Notes under the pieces: model-generated
Databases searched by the model: none
Seen by the model: the letters and a program-made list of their open reading frames with translations, nothing else
What the model was told of the DNA's origin: nothing
In this document: positions 45,803 to 55,141 of the stretch, piece after piece
How the letters are laid out: every line of letters starts with the position of its first letter
How positions within the stretch are numbered: position 1 is the first letter of the stretch
Made by a program: the position numbers and the translations under genes
Assembly: GCA_027487845.1 (NCBI GenBank)
Contig: JAIYCV010000048.1
Location: 21,666-85,665 of the forward strand
Direction of reading: 5' to 3'
Length of the DNA stretch: 64,000 bases
From: Flammeovirgaceae bacterium
GTDB taxonomy: Bacteria; Bacteroidota; Bacteroidia; Cytophagales; Cyclobacteriaceae

Positions 45803-47920
45803 ATGGATTCTAAAAATATGAAAACCTCATTTAAGCACGTAAGTTATTTGTGGGATGACGCAACTGCGCCACCCGATGAAATCGATCTACTTGTTTATAG
45901 ATCAAACCTTTTAGGTGCAGACCTACGATTAACAAACTATGGTGGTGGTAATACTTCGTGCAAGATAATGGCTGAAGACCCGCTGACAGGCATGGAGACC
46001 GAAGTAATGTGGGTAAAAGGATCAGGTGGTGATTTAGGCACCATGAAAAAGAGTGGCCTTGCTGCTCTCTATGTTGATCGACTAAGAAGTCTAACGAAGG
46101 TCTACCGCGGTATTGAATTTGAAGATGAAATGGTAGAACTTTTTAGCCATTGCATTTTTGATCTGGCATCAAAAGCGCCTTCCATCGACACGCCCCTGCA
46201 CGGATTTCTTCCTTTCAAACACATCGATCATCTACATCCAGATGCAGCCATCGCAATAGCAGCAGCAAAAGACGGGAAAAAAATAACACACGAATTGTTT
46301 GGTGGTAAAATAGGTTGGGTAGAGTGGCAACGTCCAGGGTTTGATCTTGGTTTAAAGTTAAAAAAATGTCTAGACGAAAACCCAGGCATAGTTGGCATTA
46401 TGCTTGGATCACATGGATTGTTTACGTGGGGCGACACAGCTTACGAAAGTTACCTGAATACATTACAAGTAATTGAAAAATGTGCCGAATACCTCGCATC
46501 AAACTATGGCAAAGCTAGGCCTGTCTTTGGGGGTAAAAAGTTAGACGCATTAAATGAGCAAGATCGCCAACAAAGAGCAGCATTGTTGGCTCCTGTGCTT
46601 CGTGGGCTCTGTTCAAGTAAAACCAAGATGGTTGGTCATTTTACCGATGATGAGCGTGTTCTCGAATTTATTAACTCAAATGACCTTGATCGCCTAGCGC
46701 CCATGGGAACAAGTTGCCCTGATCATTTCTTGAGAACCAAGATAAGTCCACTCGTTTTAGTCCTTGCACCGGATGAAGACCTTTCAGCAATCGCATCAAT
46801 CGAACAAAAATTAAGTATTCAATTTGAGGCCTATCGAAAACTGTACGCTGACTATTACGAAACCTGTAAACATCCGAACAGCCCAGCTTTGCGCGATCCG
46901 AATCCAGTCGTTATTCTTTATCCAGGCATAGGAATGTTTACCTTCGCAAAAGATAAGCAGACCGCGCGGGTCGCTTCAGAGTTTTATATCAATGCCATTA
47001 ATGTAATGAAAGGGGCAGAGGCGATCTCGACTTACACTTCACTACCCCGACAGGAAGCATTTAACATTGAGTACTGGCTGCTAGAAGAAGCAAAACTTCA
47101 ACGCATGCCTAAGCCAAAATCACTTTCGGGAAGAGTTGCTTTTATCACCGGAAGTGCAGGCGGCATCGGTAAGGCCATCGCTAAGAAATTTATTGAAGAA
47201 GGTGCCTGCGTGGTGATTAACGATAACGACCCTGATCGCTTAGCAAAAGCAACAGAAGAATTTACAAAACAGTATGGCAAAGATTCCTTTGCGGCTGTAT
47301 TGTTGGATGTTACAAGTCATAGTCAGGTAACAGACGCATTGACACTTGCTTCTTTATCTTTTGGAGGCGTGGATATTATTGTTAATTGTGCTGGAATTTC
47401 AATTTCCAAAACCATTCAAGATCATACCGAAAAGGACTGGGATTTATTATATGATATTTTAGTGAAAGGCCAATTCTTGGTTACGCAAGCGGGTATCGAA
47501 ACCATGCGCAAGCAAAATTTTGGTGGCGATATCATTAACATTGTAAGTAAGAATGCGCTTGTCAGTGGGCCAAACAACGCAGCGTATGGATCGGCCAAAG
47601 CAGCGCAGTTACATTTAAGTCGATTAAATGCGGCAGAGCTAGGAAGTGATAAAATCAGAGTAAACGTGATAAATCCAGATGCCGTTATTTCGGACAGCAA
47701 AATCTGGGAGGGATCCTGGGCTGAGGGCCGCGCCAAAGCTTATGGCGTGAAGGTGGAGGAGCTTCCCTCCTTCTATGCCAAGCGCACCTTATTGAATGAA
47801 ATCATATTGCCCGGAGACATTGCTAATGCTTGCTTCGCGCTTGTTGGTGGACTATTAAACAAATCCACAGGCAATGTAATCAATGTAGATGGTGGAGTAG
47901 CAATGGCTTTTGTACGCTAA
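45803..47920 (+). CDS. Bifunctional rhamnulose-1-phosphate aldolase / lactaldehyde dehydrogenase (RhaEW type)
   Basis: About 705 residues starting at ATG 45803; the open frame extends 32 codons upstream with non-coding-like sequence. Residues ~1-430 are a class II aldolase (LRLTNYGGGNTSCKIM, LPFKHIDHLHPDAAIA with Zn-binding His, GIMLGSHGLFTWG). The last ~270 residues are a short-chain dehydrogenase: FITGSAGGIGKAIAKKF nucleotide loop, NCAGIS, and Tyr-x-x-x-Lys in AAYGSAKAAQ. The fused enzyme splits rhamnulose 1-phosphate into dihydroxyacetone phosphate and L-lactaldehyde and oxidises the latter. This fusion is described for rhamnose pathways in several bacterial groups. It follows rhaT by 70 bp. 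Confidence 0.9.
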   Translation: MDSKNMKTSFKHVSYLWDDATAPPDEIDLLVYRSNLLGADLRLTNYGGGNTSCKIMAEDPLTGMETEVMWVKGSGGDLGTMKKSGLAALYVDRLRSLTKVYRGIEFEDEMVELFSHCIFDLASKAPSIDTPLHGFLPFKHIDHLHPDAAIAIAAAKDGKKITHELFGGKIGWVEWQRPGFDLGLKLKKCLDENPGIVGIMLGSHGLFTWGDTAYESYLNTLQVIEKCAEYLASNYGKARPVFGGKKLDALNEQDRQQRAALLAPVLRGLCSSKTKMVGHFTDDERVLEFINSNDLDRLAPMGTSCPDHFLRTKISPLVLVLAPDEDLSAIASIEQKLSIQFEAYRKLYADYYETCKHPNSPALRDPNPVVILYPGIGMFTFAKDKQTARVASEFYINAINVMKGAEAISTYTSLPRQEAFNIEYWLLEEAKLQRMPKPKSLSGRVAFITGSAGGIGKAIAKKFIEEGACVVINDNDPDRLAKATEEFTKQYGKDSFAAVLLDVTSHSQVTDALTLASLSFGGVDIIVNCAGISISKTIQDHTEKDWDLLYDILVKGQFLVTQAGIETMRKQNFGGDIINIVSKNALVSGPNNAAYGSAKAAQLHLSRLNAAELGSDKIRVNVINPDAVISDSKIWEGSWAEGRAKAYGVKVEELPSFYAKRTLLNEIILPGDIANACFALVGGLLNKSTGNVINVDGGVAMAFVR

Positions 47921-47934
47921 TAAAAAATTTAGTT

Positions 47935-48249
47935 ATGAACCGTGTGGCGTTTAAAATGAAACTTGATCCAGGCCAAGCCGAAGAATATAAAAAAAGACAT
48001 GATGCACTTTGGCCCGAATTAAAGAAGCTGATAAAAGACGCGGGTATTTCTAACTATTCGATTTTTCTTGATGACGAATCAAATGTACTATTTGCCGTGT
48101 TGGACATCCAAGACATTAGTCGGCTATCTGAGTTACCCAATCATACCATCATGAAAAAGTGGTGGGCTTTTATGAAAGACATAATGGATACAAATGTTGA
48201 TAACTCGCCTGTTAGTAAACAATTGCAAGAAGTATTTTATCTCGATTAA
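47935..48249 (+). CDS. rhaM: L-rhamnose mutarotase
   Basis: A 104-residue protein starting at ATG 47935 (MNRVAFKMKLDPGQAEEYKKRHDALWPEL); the frame extends upstream, inside the dehydrogenase gene. The family pattern (KxxPGxxxEYxxRHdxiWPEL, and FAVLDIQD, MKKWWAFMKDIMDTN) is clear, including the catalytic His in RHDALWP. It speeds the alpha/beta anomer interconversion of L-rhamnose for the isomerase. It lies 14 bp after the aldolase and 3 bp before the isomerase gene. Confidence 0.95.
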   Translation: MNRVAFKMKLDPGQAEEYKKRHDALWPELKKLIKDAGISNYSIFLDDESNVLFAVLDIQDISRLSELPNHTIMKKWWAFMKDIMDTNVDNSPVSKQLQEVFYLD

Positions 48250-48252
48250 AAA

Positions 48253-49527
48253 ATGGAAATTAGTCCATCAGCAATCCACGACCACAATGATAAATTGTTG
48301 TCGACTCACAAAAGAAAGTTGGAGCAAACAGCTGCAACAATACCTGCAACCAATGATCTAATACAAAAGTTAATTGATTTTCAAGTTGCCATTCCCAGTT
48401 GGGCACTAGGTACTGGGGGGACGCGGTTTGGTCGCTTTCCTGCGGGTGGTGAACCTAGAAATTTAGAAGAGAAAATTGATGACATTGCATTATTAAACTC
48501 ATTGAATAAATCAAGTGGCGCCATTTCACTTCATATTCCTTGGGATATCCCAGAGAATCCAAAACACATTAAGGCTTTAGCCACCCAATGTGGAATACGA
48601 TTTGATGCCATGAATTCAAATACATTTCAAGATCAGAAAGATCAGAAGTTGAGCTACAAATTCGGTTCACTTCAACATGTTGATAAGGCCGTTCGCGATC
48701 AAGCAATAGAACATAATTTACAAGTTATTAGCCATGGCGAAAACCTAGGTTCCAAATCACTCACAATTTGGCTCTCCGATGGATCTTGCTTTCCAGGCCA
48801 ACTTAACTTCCGAAAGGCATTTCAAAATACTTTAGAAAGTTTGGAGCAGATTTACGCAAAACTCCCCTCCGACTGGAAACTCTTCATTGAATATAAAGCA
48901 TTTGAACCCAACTTCTATTCCATGACTGTAGGCGATTGGGGGCAATCACTTCTATACGCAAATAAACTTGGCCCTAAAGCTTTTACCTTGGTTGATCTTG
49001 GCCACCATCTGCCCAACGCCAACATTGAACAAATTGTATCGTTATTATTGATGGAAGAAAAACTAGGAGGGTTTCATTTTAACGACTCGAAGTATGGCGA
49101 TGATGATCTGACGGTCGGAAGCATTCGCCCTTATCAACTATTCTTGATCTTTAATGAGTTGATTGAAGGTATGGACTCAAGAGGAATGAATCATACCAGT
49201 GATCTCGGTTGGATGATCGATGCGTCACACAATGTTAAAGATCCACTGGAAGATTTGCTACAATCAGTGGAAGCTATTCAAATTGCTTATGCACAGGCTC
49301 TCTTAGTGGATCGAAGTGCACTTGAACATGCGCAGTCAATAAATGATGTGACACAAGCGCAGGAAATTCTGCAAGATGCTTTTCGAAGCGATGTCCGGCC
49401 CTTAGTGGCAGAGGCCAGATTGAAGGCCCATGGAGCATTGCAACCACTTGCTTTGTTTCGTGAACTAAACATCAGAAGCGAACTTATTAAATCGAGAGGT
49501 GTAAAAACAATTGCCACAGGCCTTTAG
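48253..49527 (+). CDS. rhaI: L-rhamnose isomerase, RhaI type
   Basis: A 424-residue sugar isomerase of the RhaI (Pseudomonas stutzeri-like) rather than RhaA type. Metal/substrate motifs are visible: IPSWALGTGGTRFGRFPAGGEPRN, HIPWDIP, ISHGENLGSKSLTIWLSDGSCFPGQ, FIEYKAFEPNFYSMTVGDWGQ, VDLGHHLPN and FHFNDSKYGDDDLT. It converts L-rhamnose to L-rhamnulose in the cytoplasm with a divalent metal. It is tightly coupled between rhaM (3-bp gap) and the kinase (8-bp gap). Confidence 0.93.
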   Translation: MEISPSAIHDHNDKLLSTHKRKLEQTAATIPATNDLIQKLIDFQVAIPSWALGTGGTRFGRFPAGGEPRNLEEKIDDIALLNSLNKSSGAISLHIPWDIPENPKHIKALATQCGIRFDAMNSNTFQDQKDQKLSYKFGSLQHVDKAVRDQAIEHNLQVISHGENLGSKSLTIWLSDGSCFPGQLNFRKAFQNTLESLEQIYAKLPSDWKLFIEYKAFEPNFYSMTVGDWGQSLLYANKLGPKAFTLVDLGHHLPNANIEQIVSLLLMEEKLGGFHFNDSKYGDDDLTVGSIRPYQLFLIFNELIEGMDSRGMNHTSDLGWMIDASHNVKDPLEDLLQSVEAIQIAYAQALLVDRSALEHAQSINDVTQAQEILQDAFRSDVRPLVAEARLKAHGALQPLALFRELNIRSELIKSRGVKTIATGL

Positions 49528-49535
49528 CTTATTTT

Positions 49536-50738
49536 GTGATCGCCATATTTGACATCGGAAAAACTAATAAGAAGTTCTTCATTTTTGATGAAGCCTATAA
49601 AATCATTTTTGAAGAATCGATCACGTTTGCAGAAATAAAGGACGAAGATGGTTTTCCTTGTGAGGACATTCACGCCATTAGCGATTGGGTGCTCGCTACT
49701 TTGTCAGCTGCGTTGTCAAAAGTAGAGTACTCGATTCAGGCGATCAACTTTTCTGCACACGGAGCAAGCTTTGTTCACTTAAACGATGCTGGAAAAATCA
49801 TTGCCTCCCTCTATAATTATTTCAAGCCTTTTCCTGAATCGCTAAAACAAAAATTTGACAGTCTCTATAATTTAGAATCCATTTGTTTGGAGACATGCTC
49901 ACCTGAGCTCGGAAATTTAAATTCTGGTAAGCAATTGTTTTGGTTAAAAAATGAACGACCTGAGTTGTATCATAAAATCAAGTACTCGCTGCACCTACCC
50001 GAATACTTTTGTTTCCTATTGACAGGAAAATGTGTTTCAGGAATAACAAGCATTGGTTGTCATACCATGTTGTGGGATTTTCAAACGCGCCACTATCACC
50101 GGTGGGTAGTGCAAGAAGGAATTGACAAAAAGCTAGCACCTATTATTGCGTCCGATCAACTCCTGCCAATTAAACTAAACGGTAAAGAATTAAAGTGTGG
50201 CATTGGTCTCCACGATTCTTCGTCAGCACTTATCCCTCATTTGAAATCAACATCTGAACCTTTTTTGTTGTTGTCTACGGGCACCTGGAATGTCTCGCTT
50301 AATCCGTTTAATAATTCGCCCTTAACGAATGACGAACTACAGCAAGATTGTTTGTGCTTCTTAACGTACCAAGGTCGTCAAGTAAAATCTTCGCGTTTAT
50401 TAGGTGGTAACATGTATGAACAAAGAGTCAAATCGCTCGCTGAGAAGTTTTGCGTAGAAGTAACTCATTTTAACTCATTATCCGACAACGCATCGAAGGA
50501 ATCGGAAATATCAGCGGACAAAGAATATTACACCCTTGTTAGCGAGGTAATTGAGTTGCAAAAGCAATCCACGGATCTAATAATGAACAGCTTCGTAAAA
50601 AAAATTATTGTTGAAGGTGGCTTTGCGAAAAACAAACTTTTTCTAAAATTATTGGGTGAGGCCTACCCACACATCCCCATTGAAATAGCATCTTTATCGC
50701 AAGCAAGTGCGCTGGGTGCAGCAATGGTATTGCAATAA
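49536..50738 (+). CDS. rhaB: Rhamnulokinase, FGGY family
   Basis: A 400-residue kinase, shorter than the usual ~480. The start IAIFDIGKTNKKFFIFDE is the ATP/phosphate loop of the FGGY fold, in the form common to Bacteroidetes rhamnulokinases; NFSAHGASFVHL, LSTGTWNVSLNPF (DGGT-like, second phosphate motif) and KIIVEGGFAKNKLFLKLLGEAYPHIPIE (FGGY signature-like) follow. It phosphorylates L-rhamnulose at O-1. Start codon is GTG (49536), 8 bp after the isomerase. The assignment rests on cluster position as much as on sequence. Confidence 0.85.
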   Translation: MIAIFDIGKTNKKFFIFDEAYKIIFEESITFAEIKDEDGFPCEDIHAISDWVLATLSAALSKVEYSIQAINFSAHGASFVHLNDAGKIIASLYNYFKPFPESLKQKFDSLYNLESICLETCSPELGNLNSGKQLFWLKNERPELYHKIKYSLHLPEYFCFLLTGKCVSGITSIGCHTMLWDFQTRHYHRWVVQEGIDKKLAPIIASDQLLPIKLNGKELKCGIGLHDSSSALIPHLKSTSEPFLLLSTGTWNVSLNPFNNSPLTNDELQQDCLCFLTYQGRQVKSSRLLGGNMYEQRVKSLAEKFCVEVTHFNSLSDNASKESEISADKEYYTLVSEVIELQKQSTDLIMNSFVKKIIVEGGFAKNKLFLKLLGEAYPHIPIEIASLSQASALGAAMVLQ

Positions 50739-50890
50739 AAAAAACCATTTTGCCGTGAGCATATCATTTTTTAATTTGGTCTCATTAAATCGCATTGAAG
50801 CGCTCTAAACCGAACAGCATGAAAATATCAACGATGTCCCCGGTTGTTAGCCGAGCAAGCAGCACGGCAACTAGAAACCAATTATTAAAC

Positions 50891-52213
50891 ATGAAAAAGA
50901 CAGGTGGATTTTATTCCGTAATTCTAGTTTCAGTGCTGTTGATAAACAATGGTTGCATCCAAAAGACAGCGCAGCAAAATGAGACTGAAGTAAACCCTAC
51001 GTTTACATTGACTAAGACCGAAAAATTCAAATTCAATTCATTTGTTGACTGTAATATGGCAGAAGCCTGGATTGGAGACACCCTTCGCATTTTCCCTGGT
51101 AAATATGGTGAAGACCCAGTTTGGGGAAATGCTAAAGAGCTTAAATACGCAGACGGTATAAATGCCGAAGAAGTTTTTCTAACTCCTCGTGAAAAATTTA
51201 AAGATCCAATCATGCCAAAAAATACGCCACCAGGAACGGAGGGGCTTCATGGTGCCGTTTGGTTTGAAACAGTTTATCAAGATACCGCAGATGTAACAGG
51301 CAAGACTCTTTTTGGAATCTACCACAATGAGAATTATCCAGAAACCCTTCCATTTGATCCATCCACCGGGCTTGGTTATAAAAATGTGAATTGGCCCGAA
51401 GGGTTGCGTGGCCCCGAATCAGCAGCAGCTGTTTGTCGTATTGGAGTGATGAAATCAATAGACGGTGGAAAAAGTTGGACTAACAAAGGCATCTTTATTG
51501 AGGATTTGCAACCTCGCATGATTTTGCTTCCACACAATAAATCAAAAACGTTCGCTGGTGGCGTGGGCGATCCTTCCGCTGTGCGTAGTGGCGAATACTT
51601 GTATCTGTTCTATGGTGAGTATAGTTATCCAGTCACCTATGATTCTACTAATTATCAAGAAGATACCGAAGCTACTGGTCAATGTATTAGCGTGGCACGC
51701 ATTAAGGTGACCGACTTAGACAATCCGCTGGGAAAAGCTACGCGGTGGAACGGCCAAGCCTTTGCGGCAAACCATGATGCGGCAGGAACACCCATTCCTT
51801 CACTTCAAATTCCACGTAAGGAAGGAGGAGGTGCTGCCTCCATAAAAGGTCAGTATCATTGGGGGCCATCTGTAAGCTGGAATTACTATTTGAATTGCTG
51901 GGTGATGTTGATGGGTAAAGTAGAAGATTACAGTTGGCGAGGTAGTAGCATCTATATCTCTTTCAACAAAAACAAGGATTTAGGCAAAGGAGGTAACGCC
52001 ATGAAATGGAGCAAACCAACGCTTTTGTTGACCAAACCCGGAAGGGTATTGTGGTACCCTGCATTGCAACCCATGAACACGCCAGAAGATATTGCCAACA
52101 GAAATACATGCTTGAAACTTGGAAAAAAGGCAAGGTTGTTTGTGAAGGATAGCGAAGCAAATGAGTACAGTTCGGAATATGTGATTGAATTCTCAACAGG
52201 CCGTCAGCCCTAG
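50891..52213 (+). CDS. Secreted beta-propeller-like lipoprotein, function unknown
   Basis: A 440-residue protein starting at ATG 50891: signal MKKTGGFYSVILVSVLLINNGC, lipobox Cys22, so it is lipid-anchored and probably outer-membrane. The frame is open upstream to 50795, but that part looks non-coding. The mature part has sialidase/GH43-like propeller features: SIDGGKSWTNKG (Asp-box), GVGDPSAVRSGEYLYLFYGEYSY, YHWGPSVSWNYYLNCWVML, SSIYISFNKNKDLG. I recognise no family with certainty. Its position at the end of the rhamnose locus suggests it binds or cleaves the same polysaccharide (inference). It is in the same direction as the operon, with a 150-bp gap. Confidence 0.6.
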   Translation: MKKTGGFYSVILVSVLLINNGCIQKTAQQNETEVNPTFTLTKTEKFKFNSFVDCNMAEAWIGDTLRIFPGKYGEDPVWGNAKELKYADGINAEEVFLTPREKFKDPIMPKNTPPGTEGLHGAVWFETVYQDTADVTGKTLFGIYHNENYPETLPFDPSTGLGYKNVNWPEGLRGPESAAAVCRIGVMKSIDGGKSWTNKGIFIEDLQPRMILLPHNKSKTFAGGVGDPSAVRSGEYLYLFYGEYSYPVTYDSTNYQEDTEATGQCISVARIKVTDLDNPLGKATRWNGQAFAANHDAAGTPIPSLQIPRKEGGGAASIKGQYHWGPSVSWNYYLNCWVMLMGKVEDYSWRGSSIYISFNKNKDLGKGGNAMKWSKPTLLLTKPGRVLWYPALQPMNTPEDIANRNTCLKLGKKARLFVKDSEANEYSSEYVIEFSTGRQP

Positions 52214-52324
52214 GCTATCATGAAGGTAAAAGGCACATGGGTCGCAATTAGTTTGTTCGTTTCAATGGTCACCTGAAACCAATCCGTATCAACTTTTTCA
52301 TCCTCACTAAACATTCAGATAGCA

Positions 52325-54493
52325 CTAACCTTTTACACCCAAAGTAACTCCCTCCAATCCTGCTTGCGTTATAAACGGCTGATTATATAAACGTTTGCCT
52401 GTTGCCTTGAATAGGGCGTTCGCTACTGCTCCGCCTGTTGGGGGTAGTGCTGGCTCTCCAAGTCCAGTAGGATCAATTCCATTGTTAACAAAATGAACAT
52501 CAATCTCAGGAACCTCCTTTAATCTTATCAAACGGTAGGTATTAAAATTCTTTTGTTCTGGCACGCCCTCTTTAAAACTCAAACTGCTAAACATGGCATG
52601 ACCTAATCCATCCACCACTCCTCCCCTGATTTGTTGATGGGCGCCACTCAAATTCACTACAATACCACAATCGGCAGCTACAATAATTTTTTGAAGGGAA
52701 GGTTTACTGTTTTTTATCTCTATCTCGGCCACCTGCGCCACATACGAACGATGTGAAAAATAAACACTGAACCCTTGCGAAATATTCTTTTTCTTACCCC
52801 ATTGCGATTTCTCGGCAGCTAACTCAATCACTGCCTTCATCCGGTCAACATCATATTTGATGGCACCCGTTGGCGTTTTCTTTGCTTTCTCTAAAAGCGA
52901 CAACCTAAACTGAATAGGATCTTGATTAGCAGAAGTGGCTACCTCGTCCAAGAAGGCTTGTTCCGCATAAGCAAGGAAGTTTGTAATTGGTGCGCGCCAA
53001 GCGCCAGTTGTGATGGGCGATTTGTATTCCACTGAATCAATCAACAAATTATCTACTGCACCAGATGGAAAATTATCTTCCCGTGTTGGGTTTCCAGAGT
53101 TGATCCCCACTCCTCTCAATTTATATCCAATCAGGTTATTACCAGCATCTAGAGCCGCTTCAAAGCGATAACGCACTGCCGGCCTATAACTTCCTCCAGT
53201 CATGTCATCTTCGCGTGTCCAAATCACTTTTACCGGAGCTTTGATAATGCTAGAAAGTTCTGCCGCTTCCACGACATAGTCTGCTTTGAGTCTTCTACCA
53301 AATCCACCACCTAAACGGGTTAATTCCAAAGTAATCTTGTCAGGAGCAATACTTAACAATTTAGCCACTTCATTTCTTGCAAAGTCAGGAGTTTGTGTAG
53401 GACCTACTAATTCAACTCCGTCCGTTCGCACATGAGCAAAAAAATTCATCGGCTCCATCGGGTTGTGCGGCAGGAATGGGCATTGATACTCCCGTTTAAT
53501 TATTTTTGCGGCTTTCGCGAAAGCTGTTTCCACATCGCCATCCTTGCGTTTTACAACTGTGTCCTTACTTTCCAATAAATCTTTAAAGAACTTATCATGA
53601 TCGCTTGAACTTTCCAACGAAGCACTTCCTTCAGGTTCGTACTCTATCTTTACTACTTTACGTGCTTTCAATACTGCCCAAGTGGACTTACCCACAACGG
53701 CAACGTTATTTCTGAACTGTACCACATCAACAATTCCTGGCATTGCTTTGGCAGCTGCACTATCAACAGACTTGATTTTCGTACCATAGGCAAATGGTCG
53801 CTGTATCATAGCAAACAGCATTCCTTCTCTATAGAAATCCAATCCATACAAAGGTTTGCCTGTAATCATTTGTTGATTGTCGACATTCTTAACGGCCGTA
53901 CCAATGAGCTTAAAATCCTTTTTATCTTTCAACTTCACATCGGTGGGCACGGCAATCGCAGAAGCATCTGTAGCCAATTCCCCATAGCTAAATGACTTAC
54001 CTGACTCGGCATGATTTACAATTCCATTATTTACTGTTAATGACGTGGTAGAAATATTGAGTTTCTTTGCAGCGGCCTCCAACAGCATCTGCCGAGCAGT
54101 GGCTCCAGCTTTACGCAGCCGTTCCCAAGAATGGGGTATTGCTCCACTACCGCCAGTAAGCTGACGTTCATATTTTTTTGTATCCAATGGCGCTTGAACA
54201 ACTTTAACTTTCGACCAATCCGCATCCAACTCCTCGGCCACGATCATCGGGAAAGAAGTCTTAATGTTTTGACCAAGTTCAGGATTTGGAGAAAAAATAG
54301 TGATGACATTATCAGGAGAAATCGATAAGTAACTATTGAAATTTATATCCCCAGCTAATAAACTAGCTTCATCAATAACTTGTATCGAGGCGGCATTAAC
54401 GCTTTCCCAATGAAAGCCCAACACCAGCCCCCCGCCAGCGGCAGCCGCCAGCTTCAAAAAATCTCTTCTCGTTGTTTTTGATAATACTGTCAT
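52325..54493 (-). CDS. Molybdopterin-binding large subunit, IorB/aldehyde-oxidase-like
   Basis: A 722-residue member of the xanthine dehydrogenase/aldehyde oxidase superfamily. The twin-arginine signal is clear: SKTTRRDFLKLAAAAGGGLVLGF, so it should cross the inner membrane folded with its cofactor. Molybdenum-site motifs are visible: LTRLGGGFGRRLKADYV, GAWRAPITNFLAYAEQAFLDEVA (Mo-binding loop), GGVVDGLGHAMFSSL and GLGEPALPPTGGAVANAL with the catalytic Glu. Tat signal plus IorA-like partner fits the isoquinoline 1-oxidoreductase/aldehyde dehydrogenase (IorB) group. The substrate is unknown (aldehyde or N-heterocycle). No FAD-binding subunit is nearby, also typical of the group. Confidence 0.85.
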   Translation of the reverse strand: MTVLSKTTRRDFLKLAAAAGGGLVLGFHWESVNAASIQVIDEASLLAGDINFNSYLSISPDNVITIFSPNPELGQNIKTSFPMIVAEELDADWSKVKVVQAPLDTKKYERQLTGGSGAIPHSWERLRKAGATARQMLLEAAAKKLNISTTSLTVNNGIVNHAESGKSFSYGELATDASAIAVPTDVKLKDKKDFKLIGTAVKNVDNQQMITGKPLYGLDFYREGMLFAMIQRPFAYGTKIKSVDSAAAKAMPGIVDVVQFRNNVAVVGKSTWAVLKARKVVKIEYEPEGSASLESSSDHDKFFKDLLESKDTVVKRKDGDVETAFAKAAKIIKREYQCPFLPHNPMEPMNFFAHVRTDGVELVGPTQTPDFARNEVAKLLSIAPDKITLELTRLGGGFGRRLKADYVVEAAELSSIIKAPVKVIWTREDDMTGGSYRPAVRYRFEAALDAGNNLIGYKLRGVGINSGNPTREDNFPSGAVDNLLIDSVEYKSPITTGAWRAPITNFLAYAEQAFLDEVATSANQDPIQFRLSLLEKAKKTPTGAIKYDVDRMKAVIELAAEKSQWGKKKNISQGFSVYFSHRSYVAQVAEIEIKNSKPSLQKIIVAADCGIVVNLSGAHQQIRGGVVDGLGHAMFSSLSFKEGVPEQKNFNTYRLIRLKEVPEIDVHFVNNGIDPTGLGEPALPPTGGAVANALFKATGKRLYNQPFITQAGLEGVTLGVKG

Positions 54494-54504
54494 AACTCAA
54501 TCAA

Positions 54505-54963
54505 TTAACTTTTGGTAGAGGCTAATAAAACGGCTTCACGAATGCGATGATACGTGCCACATCGGCAGATATTACCATTCAATGCAGCATCCACTTGCTC
54601 CGAAGTTGGCTTGGGGTTTTTCTTCAATAAAGCAGCCGCAGTCATTATCTGCCCAGCCTGGCAATAACCACATTGAGCCACGTCCACCTCATTCCATGCA
54701 GCTTGTAGTGGATGATCCCCCTTTTCAGACAGGCCTTCAATTGTTACAACACTCTTAGTACCCACCGCGGAAATCGGCAATGAGCAAGAGCGAACTGCCG
54801 CACTATTAAGATGCACTGTGCAGGCTCCACATTGAGCTATTCCACATCCATATTTGGTGCCTACCAATCCAAGGTGATCGCGCAGCACCCATAACAAAGG
54901 GGTATCTTGTTCCACATCGGTCTCGTAAAAGTGGCCATTGATTTGAAGTTTGTAGTGAGCCAT
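54505..54963 (-). CDS. 2Fe-2S small subunit, IorA-like
   Basis: A 152-residue protein starting [16 protein letters not shown] at 54963 (an earlier in-frame start would add ten odd residues). Two [2Fe-2S] sites are seen: plant-type Cys40, Cys45, Cys48, Cys60 ([18 protein letters not shown]), and the helical one with Cys98 and Cys101 (CGYCQAG) and Cys133/Cys135 ([16 protein letters not shown]). It passes electrons from the Mo site to an acceptor, probably a cytochrome not encoded here. It has no Tat signal of its own and would be carried out with the large subunit (hitch-hiker). It starts the operon, 11 bp before the large subunit. Confidence 0.92.
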   Translation of the reverse strand: MAHYKLQINGHFYETDVEQDTPLLWVLRDHLGLVGTKYGCGIAQCGACTVHLNSAAVRSCSLPISAVGTKSVVTIEGLSEKGDHPLQAAWNEVDVAQCGYCQAGQIMTAAALLKKNPKPTSEQVDAALNGNICRCGTYHRIREAVLLASTKS

Positions 54964-55141
54964 TGGAAATAATTTAGTGAAGAAAGATAACAAAAAAGAA
55001 GAAAATAAAATTACCCTCAGATAAAACTGTTGGGGAAAGCTTAAGGGATAAAATTAAGCCTCCCACAAATGGAACGATCAGCGAGTTCCTATCTTCGCCA
55101 AAAAAGCTTCAATAATCTACTTAATAATCTCTATTTAGAAA

